Assembly (NCBI GenBank): GCA_046327715.1
Contig: JAXLXY010000001.1
Span: 62,001-126,000 of the forward strand
Direction: 5' to 3'
Length of the DNA: 64,000 nucleotides
Origin: JADJOM01 sp046327715
GTDB taxonomy: Bacteria; Gemmatimonadota; Gemmatimonadetes; Gemmatimonadales; GWC2-71-9
Shown here: piece after piece, positions 43,559-50,639 of the stretch
Numbering within the stretch: position 1 is the stretch's first letter
Layout: each line of letters opens with the position of its first letter
The notes under the pieces: generated by a model
Told to the model about the DNA's origin: nothing
Database searches by the model: none
What the model saw: the letters and a program-made list of their open reading frames with translations, nothing else
Made by a program: the position numbers and the translations under genes

Positions 43559-44821
43559 TCAGTACGCCCGGCTCAGTTCCGTGCCCGGAAAGTAGGCGCG
43601 GAGGATCGTCACCGCATCCTGCCCCGCACGCGCCCGCCCCACCGCCCCCCACTGGCAGAATCCCACCCCGTGTCCTGCGCCGGCGCCCTCGGCCACCAGC
43701 TTCTGGAGCCGGGCGCCGGCGCGCGTCTCGATCAGCTGGAACACGGCACTCCTCAGCGACGCCTCCCCGACCGGGCGCAGGACCTGGCGGACGGCCGGAC
43801 CCTCCACGGTCACCACGCCGCGGTGGATCGTCAGGCTGAGGCGGGCCACGCGCTCGCTGCCGGTCCGGCGGGTGACGCTGACCCCCGCGACCGGCACCAC
43901 GTCCCCCGCCTGCACTCCCGGGGCCGCCGGCGGCAGGGAGCGCTGCAGCACCTCGCCCAGCTGCGCGCCGGTCCACTCCTCCCGCCAGCGATACCTGGGG
44001 GAGATCCGGCAATAGGGCTGGCCGTCGGGATCGGTGTCCGGCACCGACTGCAGGTAGGGCCGGTCGGCGGCGGCGAAGACCTCGGTCCCGGTGGCCGTCC
44101 GGCCACCGCAGGTGGAGAAGAAGAAGGCGTCGATCGGGAGTCCCTCCCAGCTCACGATCTGTCCGGCGGTGCTCTGGACGGCCCACCGGGCCAGCGGGTA
44201 CTCCGCCGGGACGCCGCCGTAGACCTGGTCCGCCACGGTGGCATAGAGATCGAACCCCTCGGTGGCCCGCTTGCCCAGGTTCCGGATGGCGAAGGTCCGC
44301 GAGACGATGGCCTGGGCGGCCAGGGCCGCCGCGTCGGTGGAGTCCCGGCGCCCCATCTCGGCGCCCAGGACGCCGGTGAGGTAGTCCTCCATCCCGACCC
44401 GGTTGATGACCGTGAGGCCGCTCCGATCGCGGGAGACTTGCACGGTTCCCCGGTACGCCCTGCCGTTCACCAGGACGAATCCCCCGTCCTGGCGGGGCGC
44501 GATGGTCACCGCCGGCTGCCCGGTGATCGTCCAGCCGGTGGGTCCGGCCACCGTGAAGCCCCCCTCCGCCGCCCGGGCCTGCCAGGCGCTGCCGGCCTCG
44601 GCGGCCGCCAGGGCCGCCCCCTCGCCGTCCAGGAAGGTCAGGCCGCTATCCCCGGCGAGGGTGACCCGCGCCGCTCCCGTGGCCAGGCCGACCCGGATCT
44701 CCGGGGCACGCCCCTCCGGAGCTGGACCGGTCTCGGGGGCCTCCTGCGGGGCGCAGGTGACGACCCCGGCGGCGAGAATGGCCAGCGCGCCGAGCCGTCG
44801 GATGGCTGCCGGAAAGGTCAC
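43559..44821 (-). CDS. SpoIID/LytB-domain protein
   Basis: A 420-residue exported protein, possibly lipidated at Cys22 (VVTCAPQE; an imperfect lipobox). The C-terminal half is a SpoIID/LytB domain: GMEDYLTGVLGAEMGRRDST, then AALAAQAIVSRTFAIRNLGKR, then STAGQIVSWEGLPIDAFFFSTCGGRT and GAGHGVGFCQWGAVGRARAG. SpoIID cleaves peptidoglycan glycan strands during sporulation, but related domains occur in many non-sporulating bacteria. The GTG start overlaps the yajQ stop. Confidence 0.88.
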   Translation of the reverse strand: MTFPAAIRRLGALAILAAGVVTCAPQEAPETGPAPEGRAPEIRVGLATGAARVTLAGDSGLTFLDGEGAALAAAEAGSAWQARAAEGGFTVAGPTGWTITGQPAVTIAPRQDGGFVLVNGRAYRGTVQVSRDRSGLTVINRVGMEDYLTGVLGAEMGRRDSTDAAALAAQAIVSRTFAIRNLGKRATEGFDLYATVADQVYGGVPAEYPLARWAVQSTAGQIVSWEGLPIDAFFFSTCGGRTATGTEVFAAADRPYLQSVPDTDPDGQPYCRISPRYRWREEWTGAQLGEVLQRSLPPAAPGVQAGDVVPVAGVSVTRRTGSERVARLSLTIHRGVVTVEGPAVRQVLRPVGEASLRSAVFQLIETRAGARLQKLVAEGAGAGHGVGFCQWGAVGRARAGQDAVTILRAYFPGTELSRAY

Positions 44822-45321
44822 CCGCGGTAGTTCCCGAACTTGAGCTCGATCCCGAAGTCCTGACCCCGGAGGAAGGCGATGACGGCCTGCAGCTCGTCCC
44901 GGGAAGGTGCGGTCACCCGGACCTCCTCGCCCTGAATGGCCGGCTGGACCTTCTTGAAGCCCTGATCCTTGATGGCGCGGGTGATCTTCTTGGCGACCTC
45001 CGTCTCGATCCCCTGGGTCAGGCCGATCACCCGGCGGACGGAGGTGCCGGTGGCCGCGATCGGGTCCCCGATCTTCAGGTTCTTCACCGGGACGCCGCGC
45101 TTGACCATCTTGGTCTGCACGATGTCGAGCAGCTGGTCCATGCGGAAATCGTCGTCGGCGTGCAGCCGGATCTCCGCCTTTTCCCGGTCGAATTCGATGG
45201 TGCAGTGGGTGCCCTTGAAGTCGTATCGCTGGGCCACCTCCTTCACCGCCTGGTTGACGGCGTTGTCGACCTCCTGCAGGTCGGCACCGGTGGAGATGTC
45301 GAACGAAGGGTTGCTGGCCAT
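44818..45321 (-). CDS. YajQ-family (UPF0234) nucleotide-binding protein
   Basis: A 167-residue YajQ protein with two ferredoxin-like halves: PSFDISTGADLQEVDNAVNQAVKEVAQRYDFKG and KITRAIKDQGFKKVQPAIQGEEVRVTAPSRDELQAVIAFLR. Xanthomonas relatives bind c-di-GMP and act on transcription; the E. coli protein binds RNA/nucleotides. Its own promoter lies at 45370-45398. It is followed by, and overlaps, the SpoIID-like gene. Confidence 0.95.
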   Translation of the reverse strand: MASNPSFDISTGADLQEVDNAVNQAVKEVAQRYDFKGTHCTIEFDREKAEIRLHADDDFRMDQLLDIVQTKMVKRGVPVKNLKIGDPIAATGTSVRRVIGLTQGIETEVAKKITRAIKDQGFKKVQPAIQGEEVRVTAPSRDELQAVIAFLRGQDFGIELKFGNYRG

Positions 45322-45369
45322 GGTCCGGCTCGGATGATGGGTGTAACCGCTGATCCCACTTGGACTTTC

Positions 45370-45398
45370 AATCTAAGCCAGGCCCCTCAAGTTTTCAC
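45370..45398 (-). promoter_or_regulatory. Promoter of the yajQ operon
   Basis: On the minus strand GTGAAA, a 17-base spacer and TAGATT are found. Transcription would start near 45363 with a 42-base leader. Confidence 0.6.
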
Positions 45399-45445
45399 CG
45401 CCTCCGCCCGACGATAAAAGGAGATTCCCACTACGGACGCCCCCG

Positions 45446-45838
45446 ATGAAGAACCGCATTCGGCACCTGATGACCGACTGGCACCCCGAGCTCCCCCCCC
45501 AGGAGGAGCCGAAGGCGCCCAAGGCCGACCGCGCGACGGGGGGCTACCCCCTGCCCCGCGGCATCAACATGCTGATGCCGGTGGAGCTGTGCATCAACCG
45601 CGACCTGCTGATCACGCTGCTCTCGGCGAGCATCCAGGAGATGCACCGGCACAAGCGGGAGGGGTTCGAGGCGGTCTCCGAGGCGGCCCGGGCCGAGCTG
45701 GAGGCGGCCCTGCAGCAGCAGCTGGCGTTCCGGGCCTGGGCCCGGGCCCATCCGGCCAACTACATCTGCATCGCCATGTACCCGACCACCGAAGCCGACA
45801 CCACGGTCGAGGACCTCGAGGACCTGGGCGAGTTGTGA
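45446..45838 (+). CDS. Hypothetical 130-residue protein
   Basis: A 130-residue soluble protein, with no family that I recognise. The N-terminus is basic and proline-rich. A middle helix follows (CINRDLLITLLSASIQEMHRHKREGF), with a second, alanine-rich helix (SEAARAELEAALQQQLAFRAWAR), then IAMYPTTEADTTVEDLEDLGEL. Codon use is like that of its neighbours. GGAG about 25 bases before the ATG is too distant to be its ribosome site. It lies divergent to yajQ and upstream of the methionine-operon leader. Confidence 0.68.
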   Translation: MKNRIRHLMTDWHPELPPQEEPKAPKADRATGGYPLPRGINMLMPVELCINRDLLITLLSASIQEMHRHKREGFEAVSEAARAELEAALQQQLAFRAWARAHPANYICIAMYPTTEADTTVEDLEDLGEL

Positions 45839-45875
45839 CGGAGGAGCCGGCCGGGCGCGTGCGTCGTACCGGCTC

Positions 45876-45904
45876 TTGACGGATGCGGGACCAGTTCGTA
45901 GGTT
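45876..45904 (+). promoter_or_regulatory. Promoter of the metY operon leader
   Basis: TTGACG, a 17-base spacer and TAGGTT are found. The start would be near 45911, directly at the 5' end of the SAM-II-like RNA. The -10 and spacing match the ribosomal promoter at 13580. Confidence 0.8.
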
Positions 45905-45910
45905 GGTTTC

Positions 45911-45984
45911 CGGCGGATGGATTTATGGCAACTTGCTACCGCCCGGGGCTCCGGCCCCAAACCAAAGAGCTAAAGCGCCGGTAG
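45911..45984 (+). ncRNA. SAM-II (SAM-alpha) riboswitch aptamer
   Basis: The RNA fits the SAM-II fold. P1 is GGCGG (45912-45916) with CCGCC (45939-45943). The loop holds the conserved GATTTA then CTTGC (45920-45936). An extra GGGGC/GCCCC hairpin (45945-45958) is inserted. The 3' strand has the conserved AAA and GCTAAA (45969-45974) that form the pseudoknot and SAM pocket. The loop GGC (45927-45929) can pair with GCC (45977-45979), covarying with the known structure. CTACCG (45936-45941) can also pair with CGGTAG (45979-45984), offering an alternative fold. An intrinsic terminator follows, and met genes lie downstream. The family assignment is by recognition, not by a covariance search. Confidence 0.85.
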
Positions 45985-45991
45985 GGTCATC

Positions 45992-46019
45992 AACCCCCGC
46001 GCTCGTTGCCGCGGGGGTT
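45992..46019 (+). terminator. Terminator of the SAM-II riboswitch
   Basis: AACCCCCGCG pairs perfectly with CGCGGGGGTT over ten bases with an 8-base loop, followed by a T-rich TTTGTGCTTGT. It starts eight bases after the aptamer and would be the expression platform: SAM bound, terminator formed. Confidence 0.82.
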
Positions 46020-46064
46020 TGTGCTTGTACCCACCGCGCGCTTCGAGGGAAACGCATCAGAGTC

Positions 46065-46157
46065 ATGACGCGCTGCCCCAAGATGTGTCGCTGTGTGTGC
46101 ATGTGCACCCCTCGCGGGGTGGACCGCGCCAGCGCGCGTCTCGGAACGATGACCTGA
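46065..46157 (+). CDS. Cysteine-rich leader peptide (putative attenuator)
   Basis: A 30-codon frame, MTRCPKMCRCVCMCTPRG followed by VDRASARLGTMT. Cysteine codons are at positions 4, 8, 10, 12 and 14, that is five in eleven codons, with Met at 7 and 13. A cluster like this is hard to explain by chance. The leader lies between the riboswitch terminator and a second terminator hairpin, upstream of metY. Its ribosome site is weak (CAGAG near, or GAGGGA 14 bases upstream). The inference is that ribosome stalling at the Cys codons during cysteine shortage switches the downstream RNA fold. Confidence 0.72.
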   Translation: MTRCPKMCRCVCMCTPRGVDRASARLGTMT

Positions 46158-46217
46158 GCAGTTTCAGCTCACTCCAGAGACCCGACGGCCCGGTTCACCC
46201 AACGTGAACCGGGCCGT
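46106..46217 (+). promoter_or_regulatory. Attenuator hairpins 1:2, 2:3 and 3:4
   Basis: Three mutually exclusive helices are visible. Arm 1:2 pairs CACCCC (46106-46111) with GGGGTG (46116-46121), starting right after the last Cys codon. Arm 2:3 pairs GGGTGGACCG (46117-46126) with CGGTTCACCC (46191-46200), ten pairs with one G-U: the antiterminator. Arm 3:4 pairs ACGGCCCGGTTCAC (46185-46198) with its exact complement (46204-46217): the terminator. A ribosome stalled on the Cys codons would cover arm 1, free arm 2, and so block the terminator. Confidence 0.7.
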
Positions 46218-46220
46218 TTC
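46185..46220 (+). terminator. Attenuator terminator before metY
   Basis: A perfect 14-pair stem with a 5-base loop, followed by TTTC. The stem is strong but the T-run is short. It lies 46 bases before the metY start. Confidence 0.65.
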
Positions 46221-46265
46221 GCATTCGCGAACCAGCCTTCACCGTTGACCACGAGGAGCACGACC

Positions 46266-47597
46266 ATGACGTACCATCCCGACACCCTCGCCATCCACGC
46301 CGGCCAGGTGCCCGACCCGACCACCAACTCGCGGGCCGTGCCGATCTACGCCACCACGAGCTACGTGTTCAACAGCACCGAACACGCGGCCAACCTGTTC
46401 GGCCTCCGGGAGTTCGGCAACATCTACACCCGGATCATGAATCCCACGACCGACGTCTTCGAGAAGCGCGTCGCCGAGCTCGAGGGAGGCGCCGCGGCGC
46501 TCGGCGTGGCCAGCGGCCAGGCCGCCGAGACCCTGACGATCCTCAACCTGGCGCGCGCCGGCGACAACATCGTCTCGTCCCAGACGCTCTACGGCGGCAC
46601 CTACAACCTCCTTGCCTACACCCTGCCCAAGTGGGGCATCACGACGACCTTCGTGGACATCCACAACCTCGACGCCGTGCGCCAGGCCATCAACGCCGGG
46701 ACCCGGGCGCTCTACGTCGAGACGATCGGCAACCCCCGCCTCGACGTCCCGGACTTCACCGCCCTGGCCGACATCGCGCACGAGGCCGGCATCCCGCTGG
46801 TGGTGGACAACACCTTCGGGGCCGCGACCCTGTGCCGTCCGATCAAGTACGGCGCCGACATCGTGGTCCACTCCGCCACCAAGTGGATCGGCGGGCACGG
46901 CACCTCGATCGGCGGGGTGGTGGTGGATGCCGGCACCTTCGACTGGACCAGCGAGAAGGCCAGGGCCCGCTTCCCGGAGTTCTCCTCGCCCGATCCGTCG
47001 TACCATGGCCTGGTCTACACCCAGGCGTTCGGCAACCTCGCGTTCATCATCAAGCTGCGGGTGCAGCTGCTGCGCGACCTGGGCCCGGCGCTCTCGCCGT
47101 TCAACGCCTTCCTGTTCCTGCAGGGCCTCGAGACCCTGCCGCTCCGGATCCGGCGCCACGCTGACAACGCGCTGGCCATCGCCACATGGCTGCAGAAGGA
47201 CGCCCGGGTGGAGTGGGTGTCGTACCCGGGGCTGCCCTCGCATCCCGAGCACAAGAACGCCACCCGGTACCTCGAGGGGGGCTTCGGCGGGGTGCTGACC
47301 TTCGGGGTGAAGGGTGGGCCCACCGCTGCCCGCGGGCTGATCGACCGGGTGAAGCTGTTCTCCCTGCTCGCCAACGTGGGTGACGCCAAGAGCCTGATCA
47401 TCCACCCGGCGTCCACCACCCACGAACAGCTGACCCCCGAGCAGCAGCGCGCCACCGGAGTGGTGCCGGAGCTGGTCCGCATCTCGGCGGGCCTGGAGGA
47501 TGCCCGGGACCTGATCGCCGACCTGGACCAGGCGCTGGGTGGTGCGGCGGCCAACCAGCCGGCCGGCAAGGCCGCGGCAGCGGGAGCGGCCCGGTGA
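46266..47597 (+). CDS. metY: O-acetylhomoserine sulfhydrylase
   Basis: A 443-residue PLP enzyme of the Cys/Met metabolism family that makes homocysteine from O-acetylhomoserine and sulfide. PLP-lysine K206 is in SATKWIGGHGTSIGG, and PVVDNTF-like LVVDNTFGAATLCRPIKYGADIVVHSATK binds the cofactor. The N-terminus HPDTLAIHAGQVPDPTTNSRAVPIYATTSY is typical of the long MetY type rather than MetB. The ATG follows GAGGAG by seven bases. It is the first gene after the riboswitch/attenuator leader and overlaps the aspartokinase gene (GTGA). Confidence 0.95.
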   Translation: MTYHPDTLAIHAGQVPDPTTNSRAVPIYATTSYVFNSTEHAANLFGLREFGNIYTRIMNPTTDVFEKRVAELEGGAAALGVASGQAAETLTILNLARAGDNIVSSQTLYGGTYNLLAYTLPKWGITTTFVDIHNLDAVRQAINAGTRALYVETIGNPRLDVPDFTALADIAHEAGIPLVVDNTFGAATLCRPIKYGADIVVHSATKWIGGHGTSIGGVVVDAGTFDWTSEKARARFPEFSSPDPSYHGLVYTQAFGNLAFIIKLRVQLLRDLGPALSPFNAFLFLQGLETLPLRIRRHADNALAIATWLQKDARVEWVSYPGLPSHPEHKNATRYLEGGFGGVLTFGVKGGPTAARGLIDRVKLFSLLANVGDAKSLIIHPASTTHEQLTPEQQRATGVVPELVRISAGLEDARDLIADLDQALGGAAANQPAGKAAAAGAAR

Positions 47598-48640
47598 GCA
47601 CCCCGCTCGTGGTCAAGCTCGGGGGGGATGCGCTGGCCTCCCCCGAGCGCATCGCGGCCGAGGCGCTCCGCATCGCGCGGCTGGCGGCGCGGGGCCCGGT
47701 GGTGGCCGTGGCGAGTGCCCGGCGCGGCGTCACCGACCGGCTGCTCGGACTGGCCGATGAAGTCGACACGGCGACCCGGCGGCTGGATGGCTCGGCGCCG
47801 CCCCTCCCCGGTGATCAGGCCGAACGGGACCGTGTCGTGGCGACTGGCGAAGTCGTCGCGGCCTCGCTGCTGGCGCTCGCGCTCAACCGGCTCGGGGTCC
47901 ACGCCATTTCGCTGGATGCCCGCGAGGCGGGGGTCCGCGCCTCGGGGCGGTTCGGGCGGGCCCGAATCCGGCAGATCCAGCCGCGAAGGATCCAGCAGTA
48001 CCTCGCCCGCGGGATCGTTCCGGTCATCACCGGGTTCCAGGGCTGGCACCGGGGACGGGTGGCCACCCTGGCCCGGGGCGGCACCGACACCTCCGCGATC
48101 GCGCTGGCCGCCGCCCTCGGCGGAGACCGCGTGCTGTTCGTGAAGGACGCCGAGGGCCTCCGGACCGCCGATCCGAAGCTGGTGCCGGAATCGCGCCCCA
48201 TCCCGGCGGCACCACACCACTTCCTGGCCGCCCTCACCGCGGCGGGGGCGCGCATCGTCCAGGCCGAGGCCGCGGCCCTGGCGGCGGAGCGCGGCGTGGT
48301 GCTGGAGTTCTGTTCCCTGGCCTCGGACGAGCCGCTGAGCGTCGTGGGGCGCGGCGACCCCGCGGCGGGGCTGTGCGCCGTGGCCTCCGCCCCGGCGGGT
48401 GAAGGCGTCACCGCCATCACCGCCCTCGCGGCCGACCCGCGGGAGGTGGTCCAGGCGGCCGAGGCGCTGCGGGATGCCCTGGTGGCGGAGGGAGTGCTGG
48501 TGCTCGACCGGCAGCCGGCGGCCAGCGGCCTGCGCCTGCTGGTTCGGGAGGCGCAGGCCACGCTGGCCCTGCGCGTCGTGCATCGCGTCCTGGTCGAGGG
48601 CGACCGCCGATGCTCGGCGCCGGTCCGTCGCGCGTCATGA
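47594..48640 (+). CDS. Divergent short aspartokinase
   Basis: A 348-residue amino-acid-kinase protein. The N-terminal motif reads VVKLGGDAL where aspartokinases have KFGGTS. The aspartate and ATP motifs TLARGGTDTSAIALAAAL and FVKDAEGLRTADPKLVPESRPI are conserved. The C-terminal region has space for about one and a half ACT-like units, fewer than the two of standard enzymes. It sits between metY and metX with 4-base overlaps at both ends, so it probably feeds homoserine to methionine synthesis and may be less sensitive to lysine or threonine. That last point is inference. Confidence 0.82.
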   Translation: MSTPLVVKLGGDALASPERIAAEALRIARLAARGPVVAVASARRGVTDRLLGLADEVDTATRRLDGSAPPLPGDQAERDRVVATGEVVAASLLALALNRLGVHAISLDAREAGVRASGRFGRARIRQIQPRRIQQYLARGIVPVITGFQGWHRGRVATLARGGTDTSAIALAAALGGDRVLFVKDAEGLRTADPKLVPESRPIPAAPHHFLAALTAAGARIVQAEAAALAAERGVVLEFCSLASDEPLSVVGRGDPAAGLCAVASAPAGEGVTAITALAADPREVVQAAEALRDALVAEGVLVLDRQPAASGLRLLVREAQATLALRVVHRVLVEGDRRCSAPVRRAS

Positions 48641-49665
48641 CCGCCCTCGCCGGTCCCGCCACCCAGCGCGCCACGCTCCCGCTGGGCGACTTCCATCCCG
48701 AACGGGGTGGCGTCATCCGCGACGCGCGGCTGCACTACCGGGTGATCGGCGACTCCGCCCTCGGCGCCCTCCACGGCTGGATCCTGGTCTTCCACGCGCT
48801 CACCGGCAGCGCCGACATCGACGACTGGTGGGAGCCGCTGATCGGGCCCGGCCGGGCGCTGGACACCAGCCGGCACCCGATCCTCGCCGCCAACCTCCTG
48901 GGCAGCTGCTATGGCTCCTCCGGACCGGCGGAGGTGGTGGATGGGAGCTTCCCCGCCCTGACGAGCGCCGACCTGGCGCGGGCCCACCTGCCGCTGCTCG
49001 AGGCGCTCGGGATCCGGCGACTCGCGCTCGCCACGGGTGGGTCGCTCGGGGGCATGGTCGCCCTCCAGTGGGGGCTGCTCTCGCCGGTGCCGGTGGACCG
49101 CCTGGTGGTCTTCGCGGCGCCGGCGGTGGTCAGCGCGCAGGCCATCGCCTGGAACGCCGCCCAGCGGCTGGCCATCGAGGCCGATGCCGCCTGGGCCGGG
49201 GGCCGGTACCGGCCGGGCGAGGGGCCGGTGGCCGGCCTCGCCGCCGCGCGCGCGATCGCCATGATCACCTACCGCTCCCAGGTGGAGTTCGGGGAGCGCT
49301 TTGGCCGGCGGCAGACCCGGGCGCCCGGGCGATTCGACGTGGAGCACTACCTGCGGCGGCACGGCGAGAAGCTGGTGGCCCGCTTCGACGCCCGGAGCTA
49401 CATGGCCCTCATGCAGGCCATGGACAGCCAGGATGTCGGTGACCTGCCCGCCGCGGGGACACAGACTGCCCGCCGGGTGGGCGAGGTGGTCGGCGTCGGG
49501 ATCGACACGGACATCCTCTACTACCCGCAGGAGGTGCGGGCGTGGGTCGAGGGCTATCGCCGCGGCGGCGCGAATGCGAGATACGACGAGATCATCACGC
49601 CCTACGGGCATGACGCGTTCCTGATCGAGTTCGCACAGGTGGAGCGGATCCTGCGGGGAGGCTGA
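48637..49665 (+). CDS. metX: Homoserine O-acyltransferase (MetX type)
   Basis: A 342-residue alpha/beta-hydrolase-fold acyltransferase that activates homoserine for MetY. The nucleophile Ser136 is in ATGGSLGGMVALQW. The oxyanion stretch reads NLLGSCYGSSGP, and the Asp and His of the triad are in GVGIDTDILYYP and YGHDAFLIEF. Acetyl is the likely donor from the MetY context, but succinyl cannot be excluded. The ATG at 48637 overlaps the aspartokinase stop. Confidence 0.94.
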   Translation: MTALAGPATQRATLPLGDFHPERGGVIRDARLHYRVIGDSALGALHGWILVFHALTGSADIDDWWEPLIGPGRALDTSRHPILAANLLGSCYGSSGPAEVVDGSFPALTSADLARAHLPLLEALGIRRLALATGGSLGGMVALQWGLLSPVPVDRLVVFAAPAVVSAQAIAWNAAQRLAIEADAAWAGGRYRPGEGPVAGLAAARAIAMITYRSQVEFGERFGRRQTRAPGRFDVEHYLRRHGEKLVARFDARSYMALMQAMDSQDVGDLPAAGTQTARRVGEVVGVGIDTDILYYPQEVRAWVEGYRRGGANARYDEIITPYGHDAFLIEFAQVERILRGG

Positions 49666-49678
49666 CCGGCGGGCGGGG

Positions 49679-50551
49679 CTAGGTGAGGAACGACTCCAGG
49701 GCGCGGGCCCGGCTGACATGGCGCAGCCGGGTCAGCGCCTTTTCCTTGATCTGGCGAACGCGCTCGCGGGTGATGCCGAGCAGGCTCCCGATCTCCTCCA
49801 GTGTCATGGGCTCCGGGCCGTCCAGGCCGAAGTAGAGCCGGAGGATCTTGGCCTCGCGCTCCTTCAGCGTGCCCAGGACCTCCTCGATCGACTCCGTGAG
49901 CGCCTTCTCGAAGGTATCGCTGTCGGGGCCGGCGTTCTGGGTATCGGGGAGGTAGTCGAGGAGCTTGTTGTCCTCGCCGGGGGTAAGCGGGGCGTCGAGG
50001 GAGAGGTGGTTCTGGGAGATGGAGAGGGTCTTCTGGACCTCTTCCATCGTGATGTCCATCCCCTCGGCGATCTCGGCCGGCGTCGGCTCCCGCCCCAGTT
50101 CCTGGAGCAGCGCGGAGGAGCGCTTGCCGATGCGGTGCAGCGTCCCGGCACGGTTGAGCGGCACCCGGACGATGCGGCTCTGCTCGGCGAGGGCCTGCAG
50201 GATGGCCTGCCGGATCCACCAGACCGCGTAGCTGATGAACTTGATGCCCTTGGTCTCGTCGAACTTGTGGGCGGCGCGGATCAGGCCGAGGTTGCCCTCG
50301 TTGATCAGGTCGGAGAGGGAGACACCCTGGTTCTGGTACTTCTTGGCCACCGACACGACGAAGCGGAGGTTGCTGCGGACCAGCTTGTCGAGCGCCTCCT
50401 CGTCCCCGGTGCGGATGCACTGGGCGAGGCGGACCTCTTCCTCCTGGTTGATCAGCGGATACCGGCTGATTTCGCGCAGGTACTGGTCGAGCGAGCCCTC
50501 GTCGAACGACGAGGACCCCCGCTTGCCGGTACCCACTCGCATTGGACGCAT
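49679..50551 (-). CDS. rpoD: Primary RNA polymerase sigma factor, short form
   Basis: A 290-residue sigma-70 factor with regions 1.2 to 4.2: DQYLREISRYPLINQEEEVRLA, LVRSNLRFVVSVAKKYQNQG, the -10-reading KFISYAVWWIRQAILQALAEQSR, region 3 and region 4 with LEEIGSLLGITRERVRQIKEKALTRLRH. It lacks region 1.1, as do Bacteroidota and some other short housekeeping factors. ATG 50551 or the ATG at 50542 (three codons later) may start it; GTGAGG lies upstream. The longer frame would begin inside the promoter and is rejected. Confidence 0.93.
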   Translation of the reverse strand: MRPMRVGTGKRGSSSFDEGSLDQYLREISRYPLINQEEEVRLAQCIRTGDEEALDKLVRSNLRFVVSVAKKYQNQGVSLSDLINEGNLGLIRAAHKFDETKGIKFISYAVWWIRQAILQALAEQSRIVRVPLNRAGTLHRIGKRSSALLQELGREPTPAEIAEGMDITMEEVQKTLSISQNHLSLDAPLTPGEDNKLLDYLPDTQNAGPDSDTFEKALTESIEEVLGTLKEREAKILRLYFGLDGPEPMTLEEIGSLLGITRERVRQIKEKALTRLRHVSRARALESFLT

Positions 50552-50591
50552 GGACGATGCCTCACCACAGGCAGGAGGAGCCTCTCCGGGA

Positions 50592-50620
50592 ACCTTAGCC
50601 GCCCTGAAAAACCCGCGCAA
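50592..50620 (-). promoter_or_regulatory. Promoter of rpoD
   Basis: On the minus strand TTGCGC, a 17-base spacer and TAAGGT are seen. The leader is about 35 bases. The -35 lies inside the terminator hairpin of the upstream aldehyde dehydrogenase gene. Confidence 0.68.
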
Positions 50621-50626
50621 GCGGGG
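50607..50626 (-). terminator. Intrinsic terminator of the aldehyde dehydrogenase gene
   Basis: On the minus strand a CCCCGC/GCGGG stem with a TTGC loop is followed by five T. It lies 14 bases after the stop of the gene at 50640 and overlaps the -35 of rpoD. Confidence 0.78.
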
Positions 50627-50639
50627 GCAACCGACCCGG

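Noticed and set aside
45876..46064. A longer version of the cysteine-rich frame starting at 45876
   Set aside because: That start lies in the -35 of the promoter and the frame would run through the riboswitch. The ATG at 46065 is the only reasonable start.
46106..46121. CACCCC/GGGGTG hairpin as an independent terminator
   Set aside because: Six pairs with no T-run. It makes better sense as the 1:2 arm of the attenuator.
50552..50620. Longer N-terminus of the primary sigma factor from 50620
   Set aside because: The extra codons lie inside the promoter and terminator signals and do not resemble region 1.1.
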